Shown here: in pieces, positions 32,976 to 43,065 of the stretch
How the letters are laid out: each line of letters starts with the position of its first letter
How positions within the stretch are numbered: position 1 is the stretch's first letter
Assembly: GCF_043290135.1 (NCBI RefSeq)
Contig: NC_134700.1
Location: forward strand, 162,206,553 to 162,270,552
Direction of reading: 5' to 3'
Length of the DNA stretch: 64,000 bases
From: Rhipicephalus microplus
Taxonomy: Eukaryota > Arthropoda > Arachnida > Ixodida > Ixodidae
Position numbers and translations under genes: made by a program
The notes under the pieces: generated by a model
The model's input: only the letters and a program-made list of their open reading frames with translations
The model's database searches: none
Told to the model about the DNA's origin: nothing

Positions 32976-34907
32976 CTAGCCGTAGTATCCATGGCCTCCG
33001 TATCCACCATGTCCGTAGGCGGGCACCGTCTTTCCGTGGGCCGAGTGGTAAGGGGCGGCGGCCGGCAGGCTGCTCTTGGTTCCGGGCTCGTTGGTCTTCA
33101 CCATGGCTCGGAAGCCCCACTTGTCGGCCACGTAGTGCACCTGCCTGTGGCGGCCGTCGATGTCGCCCAGGTAGTACGAGCCGTGCACGGGGCCGTACGC
33201 CGCGCCGGTTTCGTGGCGGCCATTGACGGCGCCGTAGCCGTTGACGATGTCGTAGCCGAAGCTGTAGCGGCCGTGGTCCTGCGATGAAGAAATAAAGAAA
33301 CGTGGCCAGTTTCAGGATGATTTATTATTATCGCCTCTCGGTGGCACTAATGTAGTGTTAAGCCTCATCACTGACAGTATACAACAGTAGTGACGCTTCC
33401 AAGGCCCCTTTGCTGTGTGCTCGTCGCTACTTTTTCATTCTGCCAGTATGACCCTTGGAAGCATGCCTGCCCATGAGATAGTAGAGACCACATTATGTGA
33501 AATATGCCCATGTGCGGTTAATGGTCGGAGTGCAACAAAATCTTTCTACTGAACAAATATTTCGTGGAACCTGCGCTCCCCGAACACCACTTCCAATGCA
33601 TCTCTTTCATTGCATCTCTTTCAAACAATAAAGTCATGGTCATGGCTGAAAGGAGGTGTTGAGAAATGTCTCCGGCATTACAGCACGAACAAGTGCACAT
33701 GTCCGAAGATGCTGGCTGCTGAATAATGAGTAAGGAAGGGCACTCGAACAGAGATGTGTTCATAAATAGCGCCTGATCAGTGAGTTGCTATCTGGTCAAG
33801 CTGCTCTGCATTCAGTGTTGCCATTATAGAAAGCCATTGGAACGTGAACGAGCAGGACAGAAACAGATGATCTGTTCTATTTGTTCAGGTGTGCCTTTGC
33901 CTTCCCGTTTTCATCATAAACGAACGTGCGCAGAGGATGCAAACAGAACAGACACTCCTATTAGTCCACAAGGTTGAACGTCTCTCAAGGTGTACTACCA
34001 GTAGAGCCATAGACTTTACTATAAAACGCAATCACAAAGTAGCTTGAAATTATCTTAAAAACATTGCAGACGTACAACGTTTGGCAATGTGATGATACTA
34101 CGACTGCAAACTAAAGGAAAAAGTGGAAAATATATATCGAGTCAGGTTACATAGTACAATACTAGAATTTTCTTCGAAACTGTTCCTGTTTAACGTGGCA
34201 CTGGCGTACTGATACCCCTGCGAGCTTCTGACAAAATCACTTGCGCGAGCTGCACCGGCAATACCCACGTTCTGTTTTCTGTATGTCCTGCTGGAACCAC
34301 CGTGGGGTCCATATCCTCCGTAACCTCCGGCAAGTACCGTCGTCGAGACAAGCAGCAGCAGGGTCACCTGCAAAGTGGCATGAAAGCGACGATCAGTAAA
34401 CTACGCTGGGTTCCTTTGACGTTTCCTTTAAATAATGAGAGGCCACTAGAATGGTTTACCGTTTCTTAGTGACGTGATCGTAGTTATATAATCGACTTCC
34501 GATATATGGAGCCAGTAGTCAAATGATAATCTTAGTACACACCTTGTTGATTTTATGCTTGCATGGGTCACGACTAAGCCAAAGGCATGCAGATTTTATC
34601 GCTGATCAAGGCGTCAATACTTCGATATGGGAGGAGGGGATATATGCGAAATACATCACCCGTACAATTAGATTTATATGTGCGTTAAAGAAACACAGGC
34701 GGCCAACATAAATGAGCAGTCTCTCACATCGGAGCGCCTCGTAACTACACCGGCAATTCAATCTCACTTTCACAGGCGCTATGGACAGGGCGTTTTTCGG
34801 TGATTCTGAAGCTACGACATTCGTAACGGCTTCGAATGCCACCAGTTCCAGAACGGACGAATACCCTGTCTTCGTCCGTTGGGCGATCGATTCACCTGAG
34901 CGATCAT
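32976..34907 (-). CDS. Cuticular protein with RR-type chitin-binding domain (3 exons)
   Basis: Structural protein predicted to be secreted and to bind chitin in the exoskeleton. Coding exons on the minus strand are 34896-34907 (12 nt, M-I-A-Q), 34269-34367 (99 nt) and 32976-33278 (303 nt with TAG stop), 137 residues in all. Splice sites all obey GT-AG: CAG|GTGAAT and TTTGCAG before exon 2, AAC|GTGGGT and ATCGCAG before exon 3, all phase 0. A signal peptide split by intron 1, MIAQ|VTLLLLVSTTVLA, is the usual CPR gene layout. The mature part starts GGYGGYG. Residues 42-101 hold the Chitin_bind_4 (Rebers-Riddiford) domain: YSFGYD, GSYYLGDIDG, VHYVADKWGF. The tail is Gly/Tyr/His-rich (GHGGYGGHGYYG). 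Exon 3 is strikingly GC-rich compared with its surroundings. The RR-2-like class is likely but not certain. The exon 2 donor is the weakest choice; other donors break the frame. Confidence 0.9.
34656..34745 (+). mobile_element. SINE body fragment in intron 1 of the cuticle gene
   Basis: CCCGTACAATTAGATTTATA, TGTGCGTTAAAGAAACACAG, GCGGCCAA and GTCTCTCAC follow the SINE order. It is old and lacks the head and tail. Confidence 0.55.
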
Positions 34908-34934
34908 GTCGGCGGATACGAGTGCACGGTCTGC

Positions 34935-34970
34935 AGTGAGCCTTGCGGGCGGAGGTGGTTCTCTTTTATA
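34935..34970 (-). promoter_or_regulatory. Core promoter of the cuticle gene (TATA box and initiator)
   Basis: On the minus strand TATAAAAG lies at 34970-34963 and TCACT, close to the arthropod initiator TCAGT, at 34939-34935. Their ~32-nt spacing predicts a start near 34937 and a 5' UTR of about 30 nt before the ATG at 34907. The first exon would then be only ~42 nt. Strong TATA promoters suit genes switched on in short bursts, as in moulting or feeding; that use is inference. Confidence 0.75.
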
Positions 34971-35448
34971 GGGCCGTTTTCGAAGTGAGAAACGCATTCT
35001 TGTTGTCTCTATTGTTGTTTGACGGGCTGTGCTCAGGGTCGCACATAATGCTTTCACCTGCTATTACGCGCGCTCAACAAAACGCCCTGTGTGTTTTCTT
35101 TTTTTTTTGAAAAAAAAAGCTAGAAAAATAGGACCAGTCTCTTTTTTTTTTCTTCCGGGTGACGATGGGGTGCAGTTTTTCGAAGAATGCCGTTGTCCAT
35201 CGACTAGTTGTCAGTTCTCCGCTCAAAAGCTAGAAGACACAAATCTCAGTGTGACTTCGTGAAATCTTAAACTTACCTCGTATACACAGTCAGCGGATGG
35301 CAACCCTGCGCCATGCTTACGCTTTGACGTCTTAGTTAATGCGTGATTCGTCGCTCAAGTCAAGCTGTAAGTCGCTAGTTTCACTGCCAAATGGCTCTCG
35401 TTAGTATTTGCGTGTCCACTGGTGCTTTGTGTGATATGCATATATATA
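34971..35448. other. Upstream flank of the cuticle gene
   Basis: Contains a T-run/A-run pair at 35098-35118 that could form a small hairpin and a second T-run at 35142-35152. No further gene. I cannot assign enhancer sites. Confidence 0.35.
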
Positions 35449-35908
35449 ATAGTTATGAACGACGCATAAAAAGCACATGGGACACAGATGGAAAAAAAAC
35501 CACACAGACAAGGGTGCCAGACTCTGCAACTAATTTTTATTCACGTCGACACAGACACATTTACAAGCACGTGGTCCGAAAAACATGTCACACAGCACGA
35601 AAGGTTTGTCATAAATTTTTATTCAAACAGGATACCTGCTTTTGTTGCAAGGCGATAGATGAAACGCTGATACATGAGTTAGTTTTGGAAATGTGCGAAG
35701 CCTCTTATTTTCCAAGTTGTCTGATCGTCACTCCTAGCGATGATGATAGTTTTTTTCAAATTGAGGGACGCACCCACACTCCCTGCAGTGTGCGCCTACA
35801 TGGACCATGTGCATACACGTGTGTGTCGACGTGAATGAAAATAGTGACGAGTCTGGCGCTCGTGTCCGTGTGGTTTTCTTCATCTGTGTTCCGTGTGTTC
35901 ATAACTAT
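35449..35908. mobile_element. 460-bp foldback element with long terminal inverted repeats
   Basis: Left arm 35449-35552 starts ATAGTTATGAAC and includes CACAGATGGAAAAAAAACC, GCCAGACTCTGCAACTA and TTCACGTCGACAC. Right arm 35823-35908 is its reverse complement and ends GTTCATAACTAT. The arms match closely apart from a ~18-nt indel. TA dinucleotides flank GTTATGAAC / GTTCATAAC, which fits TA-target insertion as in Tc1/mariner-like MITEs. The 147-aa frame over it (35391-35834) is not a gene. Confidence 0.75.
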
Positions 35909-37041
35909 GAACCAACACCAATGCGTATGAAGGAACACCAACTCGCCCAAGTGTCAGAGCTAATGGCTATGCATATATACTTTAAACGCGCTGCCACATT
36001 CGTGAGACGGTGGGAAACGTTATTTTCAGTGAGCAGACAAGAGAATTGGCATCTCTTTTATTTTTCTTAGGTTTGTCGTCCGAGGTTGTAGTTATTGTTT
36101 CTGTGATGTGACTGTAGTGGTCCTAAAATAAGCACGCACTCACTGTCTAGGCTTCATTAAATAAGATATGTGTTTTCTAAACAAGTTCATCATTCTTTCT
36201 TTAAATCGGGCCTGCCTTAGGGGTCACAATTTATTTGATATAAATTATTCCGAAATGTGGCCATTATTAACATTGCAAACTTAACACAAGTTCGACTAAG
36301 TATCGTTAGTTCGCCAATTATATTTTGAACTAATCCGATTTCCGTGAACTTGCGAAGTACAAATTGATGCTGTATAGTGTCTATTTAAAACTAATTAGGG
36401 GATGCCATCATTTTCCTCGATGCGGGTTTCTACAGCATGCGGCAACATCCATTGGCGTTCAAGATATTTTTATGGCGCTAACCATAAGTGTTTAAGTACA
36501 GTGAACTAGAAGAGGGGAAGAGGGGCAGTTTCGGTTGATGCGTTGAGTAAGACTTAATGGGCGAGTTGTTTAACACCAAACGGGTTAATAATAGCACAAA
36601 CATAGAAAAAAAAGCTATGACAATACATCCCTGCCCCTTTTTACTTTTCATCAATGATGATGACAGTAGTTTTTACTGACTTTTTACTGTTATTACTGGC
36701 TACGGACACTGGCGGCAGCGGCTCACAACTACGGTGCCACGCGTGACCCGTGTTTTTATCTCATAACAACTGTCGCTGTAAAACGTATGATCGCTTCAAG
36801 CCTTTCCGTGCCGAACTTCAGTCTCATTTGGCACTCAAGTTCTGTAAGAAAATTATGTCTGCCGTCATAACAAACGTGCTTGAGTCAAATACGACGTGTC
36901 TTATTCGCGATGGCTGATAATTGTCGCATTGGTTCGGATATTCTGGGTTCAAAGTTTGCACACTATGTCCATACGTCAATTGTAGTTAAAGCTGCTTTTA
37001 AGCTGCTTTTAAAAACACGGAACGACTTCAGCGGGAGAATT
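35909..37041. other. No gene seen; second copy of the repeat pair at 36790-36856
   Basis: 36790-36856 matches 31243-31316 (GAACTTCAGTCTCATTTGG, AAGTTCTGTAAGAAAA). The rest is AT-rich and unremarkable. Confidence 0.4.
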
Positions 37042-37090
37042 GATTGATTGATTGATTGATATGTGGGGTTTAACGTCCGAAAAGCTGGGG
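37042..37090 (-). mobile_element. SINE tail fragment, antisense
   Basis: GATTGATTGATTGATTGATA then TGTGGGGTTTAACGTCCGAA is the reverse complement of the SINE 3' tail (TTGGGACGTTAAACCCCACATATCAATCAA). The body is gone. Confidence 0.7.
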
Positions 37091-37486
37091 AATATTACCA
37101 AGGTCATCTTTGTTTTGTTGATTGGCTGCTGTATGCACTTTGAAATGGCGGGGGAAGCTGTATAGGCACGGGCGTGGTGTCACCTTTTACCGCATAAATG
37201 TCTCGTGGCTCCTGCGGTACTCCGAGTTTGGGAATTTTTCATCGCTTCAGACTTACTGCCCCGATTTCTGCTCTTGTTTGTCAATATTAACGGATAGGTA
37301 ACACACAAGAAAACTGAACACATGAGCCGGTACTTTTGTAAAAAAGTTTACGTATACATATTGCACGCGTTTAGCTTATTTTTTGGTATTTTATTGTGAT
37401 AGCAATTATATGGACACTCTCGGCTGGATTTCGCCGCCGGAGGTCGCGTCCCTTACCGTATATGTATACGTATCTATATATATTGT
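37091..37486. other. No gene seen; short (TA)-rich tract before the Gypsy end
   Basis: 37455-37486 alternates TATATG/TATACG/TATATATA and directly abuts TGTTGCGAACG, a possible LTR terminus of the adjoining Gypsy element. Confidence 0.35.
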
Positions 37487-37754
37487 TGCGAACGTGTTTA
37501 CTACTTTAGAGTAGAAATAGTCCAGCAGTCATAATGGCGGCCGTTGTGTATTTTTGGAACCCCAGACACGTCATCGTCCTCTTCTTCGCATCTCCCCCAT
37601 AAAGATAGCGGCAACCCCGCAAAATCGACCTCCGGCGGCAAAAGTGCCGACCCTGCGCTTGTTAGCAGGTGTTGGGCGAGAGGTGCGACTTCAGGCAAGC
37701 GACATGGACGATGTCAGAAGATGTGGGTTTAGAGGACACCATAGGTAACATCAG

Positions 37755-38906
37755 TTACCTGCCAGAGCACACGGTAAGGTTCGGAATACCTGGGTAGAAG
37801 CTTTTCGACTCTGCCAACATGCCGCCACGGAATCCACAAAAGAACAAGGTCACCCGGATCAAAGCCGATGTTCTGATGGTGGCTGTCGTTGCTATGTTTC
37901 TGGTGGAGCTACATTCCGAAAGGCGCCGATGGGCAATCTGTTGGGCCCTCTCGGCTTTACTAACAGCGCGGCGAGCATATGCTGTGGACAAGTCCGCAGG
38001 GTTGAGTACAATCGTGTCTAACGGCAATGTCGGATCTCTTCCATACTAAAGGTAAAAGGGCGAATATCCAGCAGTGTCGTGGCGTGAGCTTTTGTAAGCA
38101 AAAGTGACAAAGGGTAGCGCAATGTCCCAGTCGCGATTATCAGTCGACACGTACATGGCGAGCATATCGGTTAGCGTACGATTCAAACGTTCTGTGGAGC
38201 CGTTCGTTTGAGGATGATAGGCCGTCGTAAGGTTGTGCTTGGTTGGACAAGAATGAAGTAGGTCGTCGATTACCTTAGATAAAAAGTTGAGACCACGGTC
38301 GTTGACCAGTTGACGAGGAGCGCCGTGATGTAAGATGTCCTCTTCAATAAAAAAGTCGGCGACGTCTGTAGCGGAGCTGCTTGAAAGAGGTGTCATAATG
38401 GCAAAATGTATCGAATAATCTGTAGCGACGGCGACAACCCTGTTACCATCGGTCTAAAGAGGGCCAGGGCCCAGAAGATCGAGGCCAACAAGATAGAAAG
38501 ACTCGGTAGATATGGCGATCGGCTGAAGGGGCCCATCAGGTTGTACAGCCGTAGCCACGTCTGTGTAGAGCGCTTGAGCAGCCGGTTTTTTCTCTGCGGA
38601 CCGAAACCTCGAGGCAGTTTCAGGCTCTCAAGTGGTGTATCAGGAGCATGCGTGGCCTAGTTGTCAGACTGACCACGTCAGGGCCTGATACTGCCCCAAG
38701 GTTTTGCCCAGTGGAGCAAAAACCAGCTGTTCGCGTGCTCTATACAGACGTGACCGCGGCTGTACAGCTGTTCTTTTGCGGCGTTGACACAACTCGCAAG
38801 AAGCAACATAACGTTGTGCGGAACGGTAGAGGCCGGGCCAGAAAAAAGCGTCGGCGGACATGGTGGTACGCTTTAGCAACACCAAGGTGGCCAGCCATTG
38901 GTACAT
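37755..38906 (-). pseudogene. Gypsy-1 integrase (broken)
   Basis: The zinc-binding half is at 38664-38906 (FFWPGLYRSAQRYVASCELC, the C-x2-C end of the HHCC finger). The core is at 38046-38396, with LVNDRGLNFLSKV (second catalytic Asp) and TAYHPQTNGSTERLNRTL (catalytic Glu), and DWDIALPFVTFAYKSSRHDT after it. A C-terminal piece follows at 37755-38027. Stops separate these blocks. In a living element it would insert the cDNA into the genome. Confidence 0.8.
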
Positions 38907-39159
38907 TATGTAGTTGCTAAAGCACGGTCGAGCGCAGATGAGTGGGCACTACGAGTAGTAGTTCGTGTCCCACGGTGTGCATGTGGGGGCGGTATAAGAT
39001 GCCATGTATGACGACGAACATTCGAAGCAAACTGTCTGTAGAGCCGGTATTCAGACGGTCCATTGGATCTCGTAGGGATGCGTCACGCCATTGTTCTCAT
39101 CCCATGTTGCCGAAAGGGGAGAGTGAGAAAATACAGATGGACGCGAGATCTGGAGCGTC

Positions 39160-39831
39160 AATGGGGTTCCGAGAGTGGCAGTCGGCATCTTGATGTACAC
39201 GGCCGGACTTGTAGACCTCTGTGTATGTGAATTCCTGGAGGAGCGAAGCCCAACGAGCAAAGTGCCCTGTTGGATCTTGGAGAGCTGAAAGCCAGCATAT
39301 AGAGCGTCATGGTCAGTGGTAACGGTGAAAGGCTGGCCATATAAATAGGGGCGAAGTTTACCAAGCGCCTATCCAAGCGCCAGGCACTCGCGCTCAGTAA
39401 TAGAGATATTATGTTCGGCAGGGGAAAGGAGCCGGCTGGCATACGCAAGAAGTTTATAATGACCAGATTGACTCTGGGCTAACACCGCACCAATACTGTA
39501 GCCACTAGCATCAGTGCGGACCTCGGTTGGAGCGGACGTGTTGAAGTGGGCGAGAATCAGTGGCGTGGTCAGAAGTGTTATGAGCCGGGGTAAAGCCGTG
39601 GCTTGATCAGGACCCCACTCGAATGGTACATCTTTCTTCAGAAGATCAGTGAGTGGACGTGCGACCTCTGAGAAGTTTCTGACAAATCGTCGGATTAATG
39701 AGCATAGGGCCACAAAACTTCGAACGTCCTTGGCACAAGTCCGTACGGGAAAATCGAGGACAGCGCGAAGTTTGTCGGGATCGGGGTGGATGCCGGATGA
39801 GTCAACGAGGTGCCCTAGAATAGTAACTTAA
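39160..39831 (-). pseudogene. Gypsy-1 RNase H with RT thumb/connection (broken)
   Basis: The frame at 39369-39713 reads RRFVRNFSEVARPLTDLL, FEWGPDQATAL, TEVRTDASGYSIGAVLAQ and SITERECLALG, the standard Gypsy connection plus RNase H start. The rest (39160-39368) continues after a stop. It degrades the RNA template in a working element. Confidence 0.8.
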
Positions 39832-40345
39832 AATAGTAACTACCCTCAATTGGTAGAAACCGTCAGGCGTTTCAGAGACGTCTTCTCCCGGTCGAGGCCG
39901 TCTACAGCGATTTGCCAGTAGCCATAGCGTAAGTGTATAGAAGAAAGATAAGTCGCACCATGAAGGCAATTCAGGGCATCATCGATACGAGGAAGCGGTT
40001 AGACAACCTTTCTGGTGTCTTTGTTTAAATGCCGGTAGTCCACACAAAAACGCCAGGTATTGTCTTTTTTTAACTTACTACAAGGGACGCCCACGGACTC
40101 GAAGAGGGCTCTATGATGCCTTTTGTGAACATCTTATTGACCTCCTGTTGGAGGATCCGGCACTCCGACGGAGACACGCGATAGGGACGCCTGTGAATTG
40201 GAGCTGCATCAGCGGTATCTATCCAGTGTTTGACTTGCGAGATTTTATCTAAGGGCCTACAGTAAAAGTAAAATATGTCCGAATAGGTCGTGAGGAGATT
40301 ACTGAGGTCTTTGACTCGAGACAGCAATAGTTCTGAGGCAATCAT
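39819..40345 (-). pseudogene. Gypsy-1 RT, catalytic palm deleted
   Basis: The N-terminal RT is clear: KHWIDTADAAPIHRRPYRVS, VNKMFTKGIIEPSSSPWAS, then (after a stop) the palm start near 39900-40060. At about 39842 it jumps from the DGFYQ-type segment directly to the GHLVDSSGIHPDPDKL connection, so the segment with the YxDD active site is missing. A 10-bp word AATAGTAACT is duplicated at the junction (39819-39828, 39832-39841), like filler DNA from end joining. Confidence 0.8.
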
Positions 40346-40820
40346 CTAGGTTACGTTGTTGTGCAGTGTAGATGTGGCTGCGTCGGCGCTATACGCATTC
40401 GGCGGGATGACTACGGCCAGTTCACGTGGCACTGGTGAGATCTGGCACTCGTGCGACGGTGAGAGAGTGGCGAAAACCATGCCTTGTGGTAGGACTTGAG
40501 GGCTGAGCCCGAAGTTCAGAAGAGGAAGGGACGTCTTGTTCGCTGTAACAGTTAAAACAGTGTACGGATAGGAAACGTTGCGGGCTAGTAAAACTCCGGG
40601 AGAGGGAGAGACCACGCAATCCCCATGCGGCACACTGGCATATGGTTCAACAGTGACACAAGTCAGTGCTTCTGGTGGGAGGCAAACTCAGCACACGAAA
40701 GCTTGTTCTGAACCATCTTCGACGCGTTGGGGGCCACAGGCAAGTCAAGTGCGAGGAGGACGTCATGAGGACAATGAGCGAGAACATGAAACAGAATGGA
40801 CGTCTGGCGGTGGGTGAACC

Positions 40821-41054
40821 TCACAAGTGCGGTGCACAATCTGAGCCCCGGCGGAGTCGTTCCACTAACGACACGTACGAACAGGGACTCGGGTGGCGTA
40901 AGGACTTTATTTGTGCACGGAGGTCAGAACTCAAAATTGAAATATGTGCGCCGGTGTCTTTGAGGGCAGTAACAGGAAGGCCTTCCACTTCTACATCAAG
41001 CAGATTATGGTCCGTAGTCAGGATCATCAGAGGGTTTTTAGGTCGGGAGTCCAA
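40821..41054 (-). pseudogene. Gypsy-1 aspartic protease remnant
   Basis: EVEGLPVTALKDTGAHISIL carries the retropepsin D-T-G triad at about residue 33 of the frame (near 40955). Lys precedes it where Val or Ile is usual. It lies between the nucleocapsid and RT, as expected for Ty3/Gypsy. Confidence 0.7.
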
Positions 41055-41193
41055 TGCAGCGTCACCTCCGGGAGCTGCTTTGCTCAGTTTTCTGTGGTAG
41101 GGTATTCAGTAGGTCAGGGCACGAATAGCTACGGTGGTGAGGTGACCTAAAGTGAGGGTAATGCGGGGACGGTGAACGGTTGGAACGGTGGAC

Positions 41194-41685
41194 TCATGTC
41201 CCAGGAGCACCATTGTATGGTTCATCATCACGAGCGCCATACTGCAGAGGCCGGTGGTTGTCGTCCCGTCGATAGCCACAAAACGGCCGAGCAGGATGGG
41301 TGCAAGAACGACAGTAGCGGCAGATATGTCCCACACCATGGCAGGGAAAACAGATCGGCTTGTCTTCCTGCGTTCTCCACTGAGCAGGATGACGATAGCG
41401 GCGGAATCTTTCAGGTGCAGGAGAAGGCATCATGGTGCTGGCCCGAGGTTCCGTCAATGAACATACGGGCAGCAGTCCGACGTTTGCCAGCTCCTCCCTC
41501 ACAACCTGCTTGATCAACGAGATTGTTGGTCGATCATCAGAAAGGCGGGTAAAAAAAGGCGGTGGAGACACCGCCTCGATTTCTCGACGCACGATACAAA
41601 CTACGCTTTCGTTGGTAGGTGCTTGACTACATGGCGGCTGAAGGTACTCGGAAGATGAAGTAGCAGCCGTGTTCAGAAGCCGCAA
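41194..41685 (-). pseudogene. Gypsy-1 Gag nucleocapsid part
   Basis: A 163-aa minus frame with a zinc knuckle, CFPCHGVGHICRYC (C-x2-C-x4-H-x4-C), near its C-terminal third. The capsid portion upstream is cut off by the junction at ~41707. Confidence 0.7.
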
Positions 41686-41707
41686 GGAACTCTTGCTGAC
41701 TCGGACT

Positions 41708-43065
41708 GTTTGAATTTAAGTCCCTTCCTTTTGGACTCTGTTGCGCGCCGGCAACGTTCCAACGCATGATAGACACTGTACTTTCAGGATTGAAGTGGCA
41801 GTGTTGCTTAGTATACCTGGACGACGTGGTGATCTTCACCGCAGCATTCGAGGAGCACATGATGCGCCTGCGGTCATTGTTAGAGGCAATCTGTTCGGCA
41901 GACTTGACTATCAAGCCAGAGAAGTGTTAGTTCGACTTCGAAAAACTTGGATTTCTTGGGCACGTCGTCAGTGCCCAAGGAGTTCAACCTGATCCCGAAA
42001 AGACAGCCGCCGTCGAAAGGTTTCCGGTACCAAGAGACAGAAAATCAATTCGGAGATTTCAAGGTATGTGTGCGTACTACAGACGGTTCGTCAGAAATTT
42101 CTCGAAAATCGCAGAGACTTTAACAAAACTTACAAGGGAAGATGAGCTCCTTCAGTGGCGAAATGAGAAACAGAGCGCCTTCAACGAATAACGAAAACGG
42201 TTTGAAAAGCCTCCAAAGCTTTCTCATTTTGACGAGACAGCTGACATGGAAATACACACAGATGCTAGTAAGATTGGCCTTGGGTGCGTTCTAATACAGT
42301 GGCAGAATGGCGAAGAAAAGGTGATAGCTTATGCCAGCCGGACTCTAACAAAAGCGGATACCAACTATTCGGTCACAGAGAAAGAATGTCTTGCCGTTAT
42401 CTGGGCCATCAATAAATTTCGGCCTGACCTATGTTGTAGGCCATTCAAAGCAGTCAGTGATCATCATGCCCTTTGCTGGCTGGCGAACATCAAAGGTCCA
42501 CCCGGACGACTAGCAAGATGGAGCCTACGACTGGAAGAATATGATATAGCCATGGTATACCAATCTGGGAGGAAGCATACCGACACCGACTGTTTGTCAC
42601 GGGCGCCTGCAGACACAACACTGTCAGAATACGAGGACTTTCCGTTCGTAGGTATTGTCGAAACTACTCAAATAGCCGAAACCACCTCGAGGGAGTCGAA
42701 GTACAAGTGCCGTGTATACTTTCCCGAACCCTCGCGTCGTTCTGCCTCCTAAAAAATGTTCCCTACAAGGGAAACTTTAGGCCCAACCACGAAAAGTTCC
42801 TGCTTGTTGTTCCTACAACTATGCGGCAAGAAATACTACAAGCGTGCCAAGATGAGCCCACATCTGGACATTTGGGCGAGATTCAAAGGCTTGCAAGAAT
42901 CAGCCTGCATTACTATTGGCCCGAGCTCTGAGCTTCAGTACAACGCCATTTTAGGACATGCCGCCAATGTCGAAAATGGAAAACATCCAGTGCTACACCG
43001 GCGGGCCTTCTACAACCTATAGACCCACCGAAAGCGCCTTTCCAACAAGTTGGAATGAACTATCA
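41708..43065 (+). mobile_element. Ty3/Gypsy element 2, pol fragment
   Basis: Plus-strand pol remnant. It begins abruptly in RT at EFKSLPFGLC (41711), contains LVYLDDVVIF (active site intact), GFLGHVVSAQGVQPDPEKT, YYRRFVRNFSKIAETLTKL, RNase H ([27 protein letters not shown] at 42246-42752) and the integrase zinc finger (GHLGEIQRLARI...YYWP, 42707-42931), and fades near 43065. It has in-frame stops after PEKC and AFNE. No LTR, gag or integrase core. It faces away from Gypsy-1 and differs in sequence, so it is a separate lineage. Confidence 0.85.

Larger units (their letters stand above)
37487..41707 (-). mobile_element. Ty3/Gypsy element 1, decayed, 5'-truncated
   Basis: On the minus strand the order gag nucleocapsid, protease, RT, RNase H, integrase zinc finger, integrase core is preserved. 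This is the Ty3/Gypsy order. It stops at 41707 inside gag, so no 5' LTR exists. The 3' side reaches TGTTGCGAACG next to a TA tract; an LTR is possible but unproven. Numerous stops and frame changes, and an internal RT deletion at ~39830, show it is inactive. Confidence 0.85.

Noticed and set aside
34098..34373. Single-exon reading of the 91-aa minus-strand frame with a TTG start
   Set aside because: The TTG lies in the splice acceptor TTTGCAG. The true protein joins MIAQ from an upstream exon and continues into the chitin-binding exon.
35391..35834. 147-aa Cys/His-containing plus-strand ORF
   Set aside because: It lies across the left arm of the foldback element; the Cys and His spacing fits no known finger.
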